DNA of 64,000 bases from Phascolarctobacterium_A sp034086985 (GCA_034086985.1 JAXDZG010000011.1:10469-74468), one strand, 5' to 3'. Counted from the first letter of the stretch, positions 51,218-60,448 are shown. A program made the numbers and translations. Notes: generated by a model from the sequence alone, not told the origin.

Positions 51218-52486
51218 ATGGCAACAAGAAGAAGAAAAAACTCCGGTAAGAGTAGTGGCGGGAAATATATCATCCTTTGCCTCATTGGCATTATCGCCAT
51301 TTTGGCAGTGGCCTGCGGGCTTTTTTATGCCAACGACCGCAGCAAAAAGGACGTGGGCGATAGTAAGCACAGCGCTCCCACCAAGGAGGTTAATCTTTTA
51401 GATGAGTCCATTGAGGCCCAGCGCCTGGTGGATAATATCCTTTTGCAAAAGGATAATTGGCAGCTCATCGAAAACGACCACGGCAAAAAGAACGTGGAGG
51501 TGGAGGAGTCCGGTGCCAAGGTGCAAATCAACCAGCGTAATCTGGCTGTGGGCGTGCCCGTAAGCACCAGCGTCACCGGTGCCGGTGATTGGCTCAAGAC
51601 CAAGGTGGAGGCCGCTGGCCTAGCTTATATTTCCGGTCGCATGACCAAATACAAGACCTGGGACGCCTTTAAGGCCGAGGTGGGTATCAAGGTGAAGGCT
51701 GGCTCCGGTAGCAAGGAATTCGTCACCGATACCATCGTCTTTTTCCACAACGGTAATTTGAAGAAAAAGGATAAGGACGTAAAGGATTTGCCTGAGGAGC
51801 CAGTGGAGGAGCCTCGTCAGTATCAGGGTAAGATCGCCATTATAGTAGATGATTGCGGCGCGGATATGACCACTGTGCGCACCTTATTAAATACGGGCTT
51901 GCCTTTTAGCTACGCTATTTTGCCCGAGAAGGAATTTTCCAGTGACGTTTTAGAAATGGTGAAAAGTCGTGGCAAGGTGCCCATGCTGCACCTGCCCATG
52001 GAGCCCCTGAGCCGCAGTGCAATGAGCGAGGGCAGCCGCACCATTATGACTGGCAAAAGCAGCCCCTCCCAGCAGGCCCTGCTACGTAAGCATTTAAACA
52101 GCCTGCCCGGAGTCATCGGCGTTAATAATCACCAGGGCTCCAAGGCTACGGCGGATAAGGCTACTATGAAGGCCGTGCTGCAGGTTTTGAAGAATGAAAA
52201 AATCTTTTTCGTGGACAGCCGCACCAATTCTGCCTCCATTGCCCGTGATATGGCTAAGCAAATGGGCGTAGCCACCGCTCGCAACGATATTTTCCTGGAT
52301 AACAGCAGCAATGTGGAGGATATTCGTAAGCAAATCTACAAGGCCTTTGCCATGGCCGAGAAGAACGGCAGCGCCATTGCCATCTGCCACGCCCGTCCCA
52401 ACACTGCCAAATGCTGGCAAATGTATGCGGACGAGTTCAAAAAGAGTGGCATTACCTTTGTGCCCGTGAACAAGCTTTTATATTAA
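51218..52486 (+). CDS. Divergent polysaccharide deacetylase (YibQ-like)
   Basis: 422 residues: a positively charged start, a membrane anchor (IILCLIGIIAILAVACGLFYA, ~18-38), a ~180-residue middle region of unknown fold, then the divergent polysaccharide deacetylase domain (IAIIVDDCGADMTTV, FSYAILPEKEF, LHLPMEPLS, GVNNHQGSKAT, FFVDSRTN). It shares the deacetylase (beta/alpha)7 fold, including Asp and His metal ligands. The substrate is presumably a cell-envelope glycan. It follows the recombinase by 25 nt. Confidence 0.88.
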   Translation: MATRRRKNSGKSSGGKYIILCLIGIIAILAVACGLFYANDRSKKDVGDSKHSAPTKEVNLLDESIEAQRLVDNILLQKDNWQLIENDHGKKNVEVEESGAKVQINQRNLAVGVPVSTSVTGAGDWLKTKVEAAGLAYISGRMTKYKTWDAFKAEVGIKVKAGSGSKEFVTDTIVFFHNGNLKKKDKDVKDLPEEPVEEPRQYQGKIAIIVDDCGADMTTVRTLLNTGLPFSYAILPEKEFSSDVLEMVKSRGKVPMLHLPMEPLSRSAMSEGSRTIMTGKSSPSQQALLRKHLNSLPGVIGVNNHQGSKATADKATMKAVLQVLKNEKIFFVDSRTNSASIARDMAKQMGVATARNDIFLDNSSNVEDIRKQIYKAFAMAEKNGSAIAICHARPNTAKCWQMYADEFKKSGITFVPVNKLLY

Positions 52487-52541
52487 AACAAGCTTTCAGC
52501 TTAATTCCTATTAATTTCTATACATAAAGAAGGTAGAAACA

Positions 52542-53789
52542 ATGTCAACCTATGTGGACGAAACCATCGCCAAATATGAAAAGTACATCAATCCGGCCCA
52601 AGCGAAGCTTTTTCGCTTCATGGGCTTAGGCAGCGTAGAGACCACGGCTAGTGGCTGGACCATCACCGATAGCGAGGGCCAGGAGTTCATCGACTGCCTG
52701 GGCGGCTACGGCATGTTCGCTCTGGGCCATCGCCATCCCAAGGTAGTCGAGGCCGTGGAGCGTGCGCTCCACGGCATGCCCATGTGCGGCAAGGTCCTCT
52801 TTAATCGGCCCATGGCCGATTTAGCAGAGGCCCTGGCCGCCATCACTCCAGGGGCGCTGCAATATAGCTTTTTCGTGAACAGTGGCACCGAGGCCGTGGA
52901 AGGCTGCCTCAAGGTAGCGCGCTTGGCCACCAAGCGCAGTAAATTCGTGGCCGCGAAAAATGCTTTTCACGGCAAAACCTTCGGCAGCCTCACGGCCACG
53001 GGGCGCGAGCTGTACCGGGAGCCCTTTAAGCCGCTCTTAAACGGCTTCACCCATGTAGAATACGGCGACGCCGAGGCTTTGGCCGCGGCAGTGGACGAAG
53101 AGACTGCGGCGGTCATCCTGGAGCCCATTCAGGGCGAGGGCGGCATCATCGTGCCGCCGGCAGGGTATTTGCGCCGAGTTAAGGAAATCTGTGAGGCCAA
53201 GGGCGCGCTGCTTATAGCTGACGAGGTGCAGACTGGCATCGGTCGCACCGGGGACTGGTTCGGCGTCAACGCCGAAGGCGTGGAGCCCGACCTGATGGCC
53301 TGCGCTAAGGCCTTGGGCGGCGGCGTCATGCCCATTGGTGCCATCATCGGCACCGAGCGTGCTTGGCAGGGCCTCATTGAGGCACCTTTCTTGCACACCT
53401 CTACCTTTGGTGGCAACCAATTGGCTTGCGCCGCCGGCGTGGCTACCATCGCGGCCATCAAGGAGGAGGGCCTCTTAGAGCGCGGCCGCGAAGCGGGCGC
53501 GTACTTAAAGGCAGGCCTTGAGCAAATTGCCGCCGCATTTCCTACGGTTATCACCGAGGTGCGCGGTCGCGGCATGATGCTGGGCATCGAGCTGACCAAG
53601 GAGGGTGCGGGCGGCATGCTCATGAGCCTGATGATTATGAAGCACATCATCGTGGCCTATACATTGAATAATCCTAAGGTTATCCGCATGGAGCCGCCTC
53701 TCATTATGCCTAAAGAGGTTATTGACCATGTTTTGGAAGAGTTCAGAGATGCGGTGGCGCAAACTGCAGAGGTTATTGAAGACTTATAA
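52542..53789 (+). CDS. Class III PLP-dependent aminotransferase
   Basis: 415-residue fold-type I aminotransferase. FFVNSGTEAVEGCLKVAR binds the cofactor phosphate, LIADEVQTGIGRTGDWF holds the Asp that pairs with the pyridine nitrogen, and ACAKALGGGVMPIGA holds the Schiff-base Lys; TSTFGGNQLACA follows. The overall pattern and length resemble putrescine/ornithine-type aminotransferases (PatA/YgjG), but the substrate is uncertain among putrescine, ornithine and 4-aminobutyrate. AGAAGGTAG precedes the ATG; a START-like gene follows at 26 nt. Confidence 0.88.
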   Translation: MSTYVDETIAKYEKYINPAQAKLFRFMGLGSVETTASGWTITDSEGQEFIDCLGGYGMFALGHRHPKVVEAVERALHGMPMCGKVLFNRPMADLAEALAAITPGALQYSFFVNSGTEAVEGCLKVARLATKRSKFVAAKNAFHGKTFGSLTATGRELYREPFKPLLNGFTHVEYGDAEALAAAVDEETAAVILEPIQGEGGIIVPPAGYLRRVKEICEAKGALLIADEVQTGIGRTGDWFGVNAEGVEPDLMACAKALGGGVMPIGAIIGTERAWQGLIEAPFLHTSTFGGNQLACAAGVATIAAIKEEGLLERGREAGAYLKAGLEQIAAAFPTVITEVRGRGMMLGIELTKEGAGGMLMSLMIMKHIIVAYTLNNPKVIRMEPPLIMPKEVIDHVLEEFRDAVAQTAEVIEDL

Positions 53790-53815
53790 GAAATAGAGTC
53801 TAAGGAGAAAGAAAA

Positions 53816-54250
53816 ATGCCTTATGTTGAAATAAAAAAGAATATCAAAGCTACCCCAGCGAAGATTTACGAAATTATTAAGGACATGCCCTCTTATCCGA
53901 CTTTCATGAAGGATTTGGTAAGCGTGGAGGTTTTGGAGCGTGGCGAGGACTACACTATTTCCCACTGGGTAAGCAATGTGGATGGCCGCAAGATCATCTG
54001 GACCGAGCGGGACACCTTCTATCCGGAGCAAAACAAAATCACCTATGCCCAAACCGAGGGCGATTTGAAGAAAATGGAGGGTGAGTGGAACATTGTGCCC
54101 AAAGGCGAGGAGTGCGAGGTAACTCTGTCCGTGGACTTTGAGTTTGGCATTCCCATGATTGCAGGTTTGCTCAATCCCATCCTAAAGAAAAAAGTTCGTG
54201 AAAACAGTGAAAATATGTTGACATCTATCAAGGAGCAAATTGAAAAATAA
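53816..54250 (+). CDS. SRPBCC/START-like (polyketide cyclase, RatA-like) protein
   Basis: 144-residue lipid-binding-like fold. It begins VEIKKNIKATPAKIYEIIKDMPSYPTFMKDL, the usual strand-helix-helix opening of coenzyme Q-binding/RatA-type proteins, and ends in a long helix (KKVRENSENMLTSIKEQIEK). It probably binds a hydrophobic ligand; nothing shows which. It lies between the aminotransferase and htpX. Confidence 0.82.
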   Translation: MPYVEIKKNIKATPAKIYEIIKDMPSYPTFMKDLVSVEVLERGEDYTISHWVSNVDGRKIIWTERDTFYPEQNKITYAQTEGDLKKMEGEWNIVPKGEECEVTLSVDFEFGIPMIAGLLNPILKKKVRENSENMLTSIKEQIEK

Positions 54251-54268
54251 GCACGCTCTTGCTATAAT
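54240..54268 (+). promoter_or_regulatory. Promoter of htpX
   Basis: TTGAAA (54240-54245), 17 nt, TATAAT (54263-54268) preceded by TGC. The leader then folds as AAAAGTG/CACTTTT (54269-54275/54300-54306) enclosing GCGCAG/CTGCGT. Confidence 0.75.
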
Positions 54269-54338
54269 AAAAGTGGCGCAGGTGATGCTGCGTGAAAAAC
54301 ACTTTTACATATGATTTGCTTGAGGAGGAATAATTTTA

Positions 54339-55178
54339 ATGAAAACAGCTTTCTTGATGGCGCTGATGACCATGCTGCTCATGGCAATTGGCGACTACTT
54401 TGGCGGTCTGCAGGGCATGACCATCATGCTGGTCTTCGGCGTGGTTATGAACTTCTTCACCTATTGGAACAGCGACAAAATGGTTTTGGCCCATTATCGC
54501 GCCCAAGAGGTCAACGCCCGCACCGCTCCTAGACTTTATGGTATCGTAAAACGCTTGGCTGACCGTGCTAAGCTGCCCATGCCCAAGGTGTACATCATCG
54601 ACAGCCCCGTGCCCAACGCTTTCGCAACGGGCCGAAACCCTGAGCACGCTGCTGTAGCAGTGAACACTGCTCTGGCTGACATGCTGGACGAGGATGAATT
54701 GGCAGGCGTATTGGCCCATGAGCTGAGCCACGTGAAGCACCGCGATATTTTAATCAGCACCGTGGCTGCTTCCATGGCCGGTGCTATCTCCACCATTGCT
54801 CAATGGGGCATGTTCTTTGGCGGTGGTCGCGATGAAAACGGCGAAAGCCGCAACCCATTTGCCACAATTTTGGTAATGATTTTAGCTCCCTTGGCTGCAG
54901 CCTTGATTCAAATGGCAGTGTCCCGCTCTCGCGAATACATGGCTGATAAATCCGGCGGCGAGCTTTGCGGCGACCCCAATGCTCTGGCTGACGCGTTACT
55001 GAAAATCGAAGCCTTTGCAAGACGTCGTGTTATGCCCGGTGCTACCGAGGCAACAGCCCACATGTTCATCATCAACCCCTTCTCCGGTGTGAACATGAAG
55101 CAATTATTCAGCACTCATCCGCCCACAGAGGAGCGTGTGCGTTTGCTCCGTGAGCAAGCTCGCGCTATGCATCGCTAA
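54339..55178 (+). CDS. htpX: Zinc metalloprotease HtpX
   Basis: 279-residue M48 membrane protease for quality control of membrane proteins. Two membrane segments at the N-terminus (to ~45), catalytic HELSH at residues 127-131, third zinc ligand in the SREYMADKSGGE region, and two more hydrophobic segments (~145-165 and ~180-195). GAGGAGG precedes the ATG. It has its own promoter with a structured leader, consistent with stress control but not proof of it. Confidence 0.96.
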   Translation: MKTAFLMALMTMLLMAIGDYFGGLQGMTIMLVFGVVMNFFTYWNSDKMVLAHYRAQEVNARTAPRLYGIVKRLADRAKLPMPKVYIIDSPVPNAFATGRNPEHAAVAVNTALADMLDEDELAGVLAHELSHVKHRDILISTVAASMAGAISTIAQWGMFFGGGRDENGESRNPFATILVMILAPLAAALIQMAVSRSREYMADKSGGELCGDPNALADALLKIEAFARRRVMPGATEATAHMFIINPFSGVNMKQLFSTHPPTEERVRLLREQARAMHR

Positions 55179-55195
55179 TAAATAACGTAAAAATG

Positions 55196-55224
55196 TTGGC
55201 ATTTGATGCGATTTCTAGTATAAT
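55196..55224 (+). promoter_or_regulatory. Promoter of ndk
   Basis: TTGGCA (55196-55201), 17 nt, TATAAT (55219-55224). Confidence 0.75.
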
Positions 55225-55293
55225 AATCTATGGACTATAATCGTGCTTGCGATTTAGTATACTCAAATTTAAATTATGTTAGGAGAGATTCCA

Positions 55294-55713
55294 ATGGCTA
55301 TTGAAAAGACTTTTATTCTGGTAAAACCCGATGGCGTTAAGAAAAACTTGGTTGGCAACATTCTGGCTCGCTTTGAAGCAAAGGGCTTGAAAATCGTTGC
55401 TCTGAAAATGATCGTTGCTCCCAAAGAAGTTGCTGAAACCCACTATGCTGAGCACAAGGAAAAACCCTTCTTTGGCGAACTGGTTGACTTCATCACCTCT
55501 TCTCCCCTGGTTGCTGCTGTAATCGAAGGCGAAAACGCTATTAAAGCTGTTCGTCAATTGAACGGCGCTACCAATCCGCTGGAAGCTGTTCCCGGCTCCA
55601 TCCGTGGCGACTATGCTCTGAGCATTGGCGAAAACATCGTACACGGCTCCGACAGCCCGGAAGCTGCTGCTCGCGAAATCGCTAACTGGTTCAAACCCGA
55701 AGAAATCTGCTAA
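55294..55713 (+). CDS. ndk: Nucleoside diphosphate kinase
   Basis: 139-residue enzyme that equilibrates NTP pools by a phosphohistidine intermediate. Active-site His117 lies in ENIVHGSDS; TFILVKPDGVKKNLVG and GATNPLEAVPGSIRGDYA are standard. TTAGGAGAG sets ATG 55294 rather than the upstream in-frame ATG 55276, which overlaps that site. Confidence 0.98.
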   Translation: MAIEKTFILVKPDGVKKNLVGNILARFEAKGLKIVALKMIVAPKEVAETHYAEHKEKPFFGELVDFITSSPLVAAVIEGENAIKAVRQLNGATNPLEAVPGSIRGDYALSIGENIVHGSDSPEAAAREIANWFKPEEIC

Positions 55714-55737
55714 TTTTAGCTGCTCTTTCTCAACTTC

Positions 55738-55778
55738 AACCCCCATGTTCAGTCTACTTTGCATGGGGGTTATTTTTA
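55738..55778 (+). terminator. Terminator of ndk
   Basis: AACCCCCATG / CATGGGGGTT stem (55738-55747/55762-55771), then ATTTTTAT. Confidence 0.92.
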
Positions 55779-55865
55779 TAGTGGGGCTTATACCTTAGAT
55801 AACAAGTGGCTTGTTGTTTAAACTATAACTCTCACATATATTCAAGTGATGAAAGGATGATTATC

Positions 55866-56378
55866 ATGAAAAAAGCTGCTGTTTACACCCGTACCGGCGA
55901 TAAAGGTACCACTGGTTTATACACTGGTGAACGCGTTCCTAAGCAATCCCTGCGCGTGGAGGCCTATGGCACCGTGGACGAAATCACCTCCGCTCTGGGC
56001 TTGGCTCGTGCTCAAGCAACCCGCGAGGACGTGAAGGAAACCATTTTCAACGTGCAAAAGCTGCTCATGAGCCTGATGGCCGACATCGCCAGCCTGAATT
56101 TGCCCGAGCCCTATATTAAAGAGGACCATGTAAAGCTCTTTGAAAGCACCATCGATAAATTCGATGCTTTATTGCAGCCTCTGGGCCATTTCATTATCCC
56201 TGGCGATACTGTAGCTGCTGCAGCGCTGGATATTGCTCGCACCACTACCCGTCGAGCAGAGCGCTGCCTGCTGCGCTTGGCTGAGACCGAAGAGGTTAAC
56301 CCCAACGTGCTCATTTGCCTGAACCGCCTGAGCGACTTGTGCTTCATTTTGGCTCGCGTAGAAACAGAAGTAAAATAA
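55866..56378 (+). CDS. Cob(I)yrinic acid a,c-diamide / cob(I)alamin adenosyltransferase, PduO type
   Basis: 170-residue enzyme that adenosylates cobalamin, supplying coenzyme B12. The PduO signature VYTRTGDKGTTGLYTGERVPK is at the N-terminus, with RVEAYGTVDEITSALGLAR and the ATP-binding ARTTTRRAERCLLRL and LNRLSDLCFILAR towards the end. GAAAGGATGATTATC favours ATG 55866; ATG 55857 and TTG 55806 are in-frame alternatives. Its presence implies use of B12 enzymes. Confidence 0.94.
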   Translation: MKKAAVYTRTGDKGTTGLYTGERVPKQSLRVEAYGTVDEITSALGLARAQATREDVKETIFNVQKLLMSLMADIASLNLPEPYIKEDHVKLFESTIDKFDALLQPLGHFIIPGDTVAAAALDIARTTTRRAERCLLRLAETEEVNPNVLICLNRLSDLCFILARVETEVK

Positions 56379-56392
56379 GCTCTAGCTTAACT

Positions 56393-56432
56393 AGCTCCCT
56401 ACCTGCAGCTTTAGGTGGGGAGCTTTGTTTTT
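56393..56432 (+). terminator. Terminator of the adenosyltransferase gene
   Basis: AGCTCCCTACCT / AGGTGGGGAGCT (one T-G pair), 8 nt loop, then TTGTTTTT. Confidence 0.9.
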
Positions 56433-56562
56433 CATGAACATTTTTTCCTAGGAAGGCAGTAATATTCAGATTTTCCCTGATTTTCCTTTACCAGCTTTGG
56501 GGAATGTGGTAGAATAATTCTTATCAATTGCAAGGCTAATTTTACACAACGGAGGGGTTTGC

Positions 56563-57147
56563 ATGGAATTATTGGAGGAAAAAATTCTTAAGGACGGCGT
56601 GATTAAAAGCGGCAACGTGCTGAAGGTGGATAGCTTTTTGAACCATCAAATCGACGTGCCCTTTATTGCAGAGCTGGGCAAGGAGTTTAAGCGCCAGTTT
56701 GCGGACCGTCCCATTAATAAAATCCTGACTATTGAAGCTTCCGGCATCGGCATTGCCAGCGTGGCCGCCATGTTTTTTGAGGTGCCCGTGGTTTTTGCCA
56801 AAAAATCCAGCGGCAGCAATATGGACAAGGATGTGTATTTTACCCAGATTTATTCCTATACCCATAGTAAGACCAATGACGTGGTTGTTTCCAAAAAATA
56901 CCTGTCTAAAAATGACCATGTGCTGATTATCGACGATTTTTTGGCTAATGGCTGCGCTCTGGAGGGCCTCATGGACATTGTACGTCAGTCCGGTGGTACC
57001 GTGGAGGGCATTGGCGTAGCTATTGAGAAGGGATTCCAGGGCGGTGGCGACAAGCTGCGTGCCATGGGCGTTAACCTGCATTCCTTGGCCATTATCGATA
57101 AAATGGACGCTACCAGCGGCACGATCCAGTTCCGCCATGAGAACTAG
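56563..57147 (+). CDS. xpt: Xanthine phosphoribosyltransferase
   Basis: 194-residue type I PRTase that salvages xanthine to XMP. LTIEASGIGIASVAAM and VPVVFAKKSSGSNMDKDVY define the Xpt branch; VLIIDDFLANGCALEG is the PRPP loop. ACGGAGGGG precedes the ATG. It is followed 26 nt later by a xanthine permease, the usual xpt-pbuX pair. No guanine riboswitch is visible in the 184 nt upstream region, only a possible TAGAAT -10 near 56510. Confidence 0.96.
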   Translation: MELLEEKILKDGVIKSGNVLKVDSFLNHQIDVPFIAELGKEFKRQFADRPINKILTIEASGIGIASVAAMFFEVPVVFAKKSSGSNMDKDVYFTQIYSYTHSKTNDVVVSKKYLSKNDHVLIIDDFLANGCALEGLMDIVRQSGGTVEGIGVAIEKGFQGGGDKLRAMGVNLHSLAIIDKMDATSGTIQFRHEN

Positions 57148-57172
57148 GATACATGTTAAGTAAGGGAGAAAA

Positions 57173-58495
57173 ATGATGGAAAAGAAAAAGGCTGTAGATG
57201 CGATTTATGAATTAGATGGTAAGATTTCCGTAGGCAAGGCCATCCCCTTTGGCTTGCAGCATATTTTGGCCATGTTTGTGGCCAATATTGCGCCGATTTT
57301 GATTGTGGCCGGTGTCATTAAAATGCCTGTGGAGCAAAGCGGTGCCCTGGTGCAGTCCGCCATGCTTATCGCCGGTATCGGCACCTTGATTCAGCTCTTC
57401 CCCCTGTGGCGCATAGGCAGCGGTCTGCCCATTGTCATGGGTATTAGCTTTACCTTTGTGTCCATCGCCTGCGTTATCGGTAGCAAATACGGCTACGGCG
57501 GCATTATGGGCGCAGTTTTGGTAGGCGGTATTTTAGAGGGCATTTTGGGCTTGGGCGCGCGCTATTGGCGTCGGCTGATTCCGCCCATCGTGTCTGCAAC
57601 CGTGGTAACATCTATTGGCTTTAGCTTGCTGGCCGTAGGTGCCAATTCCTTTGGCGGCGGCTTTGGCAATCCTAATTTTGGCGATGCCAAATATATCATC
57701 GTAGGTACCATTACGCTGTTTAGCTGCATTGGCTTCAATATTTTTGCTAAATCCTTCTACAAGCAGCTGTCCGTGCTCTTTGGCCTCATCGTGGGCTATA
57801 TTGTGGCTGCCACCATGGGCATGGTGGATTTAAGTCGTCTGGCCTCCGTGGATGTGGTGGCTATTCCTAAGCTGATGCCCTTTACCATGGAATTCCATGC
57901 GGACGCTATTTTTGCCTTTTTCCTGATTTTCCTGGTTTCTGCTACGGAAACCATTGGTGATACCTCTGCTATGACCGCTATGGGCCTGGGCCGCGACGTA
58001 ACCGAAAAGGAAGTAGCTGGCTCCATTACCTGTGACGGCGTAGTGAGCAGCTTGTCCTCTGTTTTTGGCTGCATGCCTATTACTTCCTTCAGCCAGAACG
58101 TGGGCCTCATTGCTATGACCAAGGTTGTTAACCGCATTGCCATCGCCAGTGGCGCGGTAATTATGATTTTGGCAGGCCTGTTCCCGGCTTTGGGCGTGCT
58201 TTTGGCATCTCTACCGGAGTCTGTTCTCGGAGGCTGCACCCTGATGATGTTTGGCTCCATCGTGGTCAGCGGCGTACAGATGATTGCAGGCTGTGGCAAT
58301 TCCCACCGCAACATCACCATTGCTTCCTTGGCTCTGTCCATTGGCATCGGCTTTACCCAAGCTCCGGCTATCTTCAAAATTGCTCCGGATTTGGTAAAGA
58401 ATGTTTTTGCGGAAAACTGCGTAGCGGTAGTTTTCATCGTGGCTATGCTCTTGAATGTGATTTTGCCCAAGGATAAGGAAGAGGAGCAAGCATAA
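57173..58495 (+). CDS. pbuX: Xanthine/uracil permease (NCS2 family), likely xanthine
   Basis: 440-residue nucleobase:cation symporter with about fourteen membrane segments. The NCS2 phrases GLQHILAMFVANIAPILIV, LPIVMGISFTFV, FLIFLVSATETIGDTSAM (with the key Glu) and FSQNVGLIAMTKVVNR are intact. Pairing with xpt makes xanthine the likely substrate. Two ATGs (57173, 57176) follow GGGAG. Confidence 0.92.
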   Translation: MMEKKKAVDAIYELDGKISVGKAIPFGLQHILAMFVANIAPILIVAGVIKMPVEQSGALVQSAMLIAGIGTLIQLFPLWRIGSGLPIVMGISFTFVSIACVIGSKYGYGGIMGAVLVGGILEGILGLGARYWRRLIPPIVSATVVTSIGFSLLAVGANSFGGGFGNPNFGDAKYIIVGTITLFSCIGFNIFAKSFYKQLSVLFGLIVGYIVAATMGMVDLSRLASVDVVAIPKLMPFTMEFHADAIFAFFLIFLVSATETIGDTSAMTAMGLGRDVTEKEVAGSITCDGVVSSLSSVFGCMPITSFSQNVGLIAMTKVVNRIAIASGAVIMILAGLFPALGVLLASLPESVLGGCTLMMFGSIVVSGVQMIAGCGNSHRNITIASLALSIGIGFTQAPAIFKIAPDLVKNVFAENCVAVVFIVAMLLNVILPKDKEEEQA

Positions 58496-58551
58496 GCTAA
58501 AGTATTTAGCTAGCATTTTATAGATTTATAAGTTTTAAAGAAGGCGCAGAA

Positions 58552-59427
58552 ATGAAAATAATTGATGCCCACATGCATTACTATAATAAGGAAGGCTTTG
58601 TGGAGGTGGCGGCCCACGCCGGCTACGAGAATACGGCGGCCTGCTGGCAGCGCATTTGTAAGGAAAACAACATTGTTTTTTCCGTGGCTATGGGCAATAC
58701 CATGTATACCAGCTCCCGTTATGGGGGCGTGCCACCGCGGCTTATTGACCTAGCTGCGCCCTTTGATGAGGAGCATTATAATCAGCCTGCCAATATGGGC
58801 TATTGCATGGGCGTGCAGAGCGAGCTGATTACGGAGGCTAACGCCGAGGCCACGGCCCGTGAGTTCGAGCATTATATCCAGGATGAGCACTGCCTAGGCA
58901 TCAAGCTGTATCCGGGCTATGAATCTGTTTACGTCAACGACAGGCGGCACTGGCCACTGTTCGAGCTGGCTAGGGCTTATCATGTGCCCGTGGTTATTCA
59001 CACCGGCGATACGGCGCGACCTGACGGCTTGCTTAAATATTCCCATCCCTTGACGGTGGATGAGGCAGCGGTGAATTTTCGAGATGTGACTTTTGTCATT
59101 GCCCACTGCGGCTGTCCCTGGCTGGTAGATGCCTGCGAGGTGGCTGCCAAAAACGCCAATGTGGCCATCGATGTATCGGGCTTACTAGAGGGCAAGCCCA
59201 AGCCTCTGGTGCTTTTTGAGCATCAGGCGGGCTTTTGGCGTCAGCTCCACACCTGGCTTAGTTATATGGGGGACTTTAGTCGCGTCATGTACGGCAGCGA
59301 TTGGCCTCTCGTAAATATTCCTTTATACATACGCATGATTAGCTATATTATTCCTGAGCAGCATTACGAAGCGGTCTTTTATGAGAATGCTCTGCGCATT
59401 TTCCCCAAGATTGGTGCTCTATTATAG
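58552..59427 (+). CDS. Amidohydrolase-2 family metal-dependent hydrolase
   Basis: 291-residue TIM-barrel hydrolase. Metal-binding HMHYY follows MKIIDA at the N-terminus; further ligands are in VVIHTGDT, VIAHCGCPWLVDA and the closing MYGSDWPL (Asp). The family includes decarboxylases and lactone/amide hydrolases. It lies 57 nt after the xanthine permease, which may point to a role in purine or related heterocycle catabolism; this is inference only. AAGAAGGCGCAGAA precedes the ATG. Confidence 0.85.
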   Translation: MKIIDAHMHYYNKEGFVEVAAHAGYENTAACWQRICKENNIVFSVAMGNTMYTSSRYGGVPPRLIDLAAPFDEEHYNQPANMGYCMGVQSELITEANAEATAREFEHYIQDEHCLGIKLYPGYESVYVNDRRHWPLFELARAYHVPVVIHTGDTARPDGLLKYSHPLTVDEAAVNFRDVTFVIAHCGCPWLVDACEVAAKNANVAIDVSGLLEGKPKPLVLFEHQAGFWRQLHTWLSYMGDFSRVMYGSDWPLVNIPLYIRMISYIIPEQHYEAVFYENALRIFPKIGALL

Positions 59428-59460
59428 TACTTTTTAATCTTATTAGTTGAGGTGAAGCTT

Positions 59461-60153
59461 GTGGGTCAAGTGGATATTAAAGAAATAGAGGCGGGCTTAA
59501 AGGACTGGGATTTCCTGGCACAGCTGCCACCGGAGCTACATGGTTTCACGCTGCAGCCTGCTAGCGGTATTAAGGGCCTTGTTTTGACCATGGCTTCTTA
59601 TGTGAACGCGGCCCAACGGGCTCGGCTTGATTTGACCTATACCACGGAAACCTTTGATTATGTGCCTGTAAAGACGGTAGGCCTGCATGTGTTTCGGGAT
59701 GAGAGGCTCTTTTATCGGGATAGGGATGTGTTTGCTCAGCAGATCTTGGCCATGCTGCCCCGGCTGATCGGGGAGATTGATATGCGCCAGCCCCACCCTA
59801 TGAATTGTGAAGCTCAGGAGCTGGGCCTTGCAAAATGGGATTATTGGCAGCGCCTGCCCAAGAAGATAGGGAATATGGAGCTTTTTATTACGCCGGCTAA
59901 TCCTTTGGCTTATCTGAACGGCTCCTATATCCTCTTGGATTACTCGGATTTTGAGCGGGGCAACCAGCTTTATTTTGCTTATAATATTTATCGCAACGAG
60001 ATTTTTGCGGAAATGAAGCGCGAGTATTTTCCCGTTTATACTAAGGTTTTTGATGTGCCTGGGAGTGTTGTAGGCAAGAAGAAGCTGGCAAGGTTAAGCG
60101 AGCTTTTGGAGGCTCATTTAGAAGAGACTATTTTAAACCTAGAAAAAAAGTAA
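59461..60153 (+). CDS. Protein of unknown function
   Basis: 230 residues, family not recognised. No signal peptide or membrane segment; rich in aromatic residues (for example AKWDYWQRLPKKIGNMELF and SYILLDYSDFERGNQLYFAYNIYR). It appears globular and cytoplasmic. GAGGTG at 59449-59454 is best spaced for GTG 59461; the frame is open to GTG 59452. It follows the amidohydrolase by 34 nt and may be co-transcribed with it; it ends just before the tRNA promoter. Confidence 0.7.
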   Translation: MGQVDIKEIEAGLKDWDFLAQLPPELHGFTLQPASGIKGLVLTMASYVNAAQRARLDLTYTTETFDYVPVKTVGLHVFRDERLFYRDRDVFAQQILAMLPRLIGEIDMRQPHPMNCEAQELGLAKWDYWQRLPKKIGNMELFITPANPLAYLNGSYILLDYSDFERGNQLYFAYNIYRNEIFAEMKREYFPVYTKVFDVPGSVVGKKKLARLSELLEAHLEETILNLEKK

Positions 60154-60162
60154 ATTTTAGTA

Positions 60163-60191
60163 TTGACATAGGGTTTAATTTGAGTTATAAT
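60163..60191 (+). promoter_or_regulatory. Consensus promoter of the tRNA operon
   Basis: TTGACA (60163-60168), 17 nt, TATAAT (60186-60191), an exact consensus. Confidence 0.92.
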
Positions 60192-60204
60192 AATCGTGTT
60201 GATT

Positions 60205-60281
60205 GGCCCGGTGGTTCAGTTGGTTAGAATGCCGCCCTGTCACGGCGGAGGTCGTGGGTTCGAGTCCCATCCGGGTCGCCA
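60205..60281 (+). tRNA. tRNA-Asp (GTC)
   Basis: 77 nt; acceptor GGCCCGG/CCGGGTC, anticodon stem CCGCC/GGCGG with loop CTGTCAC (anticodon GTC), encoded CCA. Confidence 0.97.
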
Positions 60282-60286
60282 ATCTT

Positions 60287-60362
60287 GCCTCGGTAGCTCA
60301 GTTGGTAGAGCAAAGGACTGAAAATCCTTGTGTCCACAGTTCGATTCTGTGCTGAGGCACCA
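60287..60362 (+). tRNA. tRNA-Phe (GAA)
   Basis: 76 nt; acceptor GCCTCGG/CTGAGGC, anticodon loop CTGAAAA (anticodon GAA), discriminator A, encoded CCA. Confidence 0.97.
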
Positions 60363-60367
60363 TATCT

Positions 60368-60442
<75 letters not shown>

Positions 60443-60448
60443 CTTTAA

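Noticed and set aside
56433..56562. Guanine/xanthine riboswitch before xpt
   Set aside because: The conserved purine-riboswitch core and its hairpin loops are not visible in this leader.
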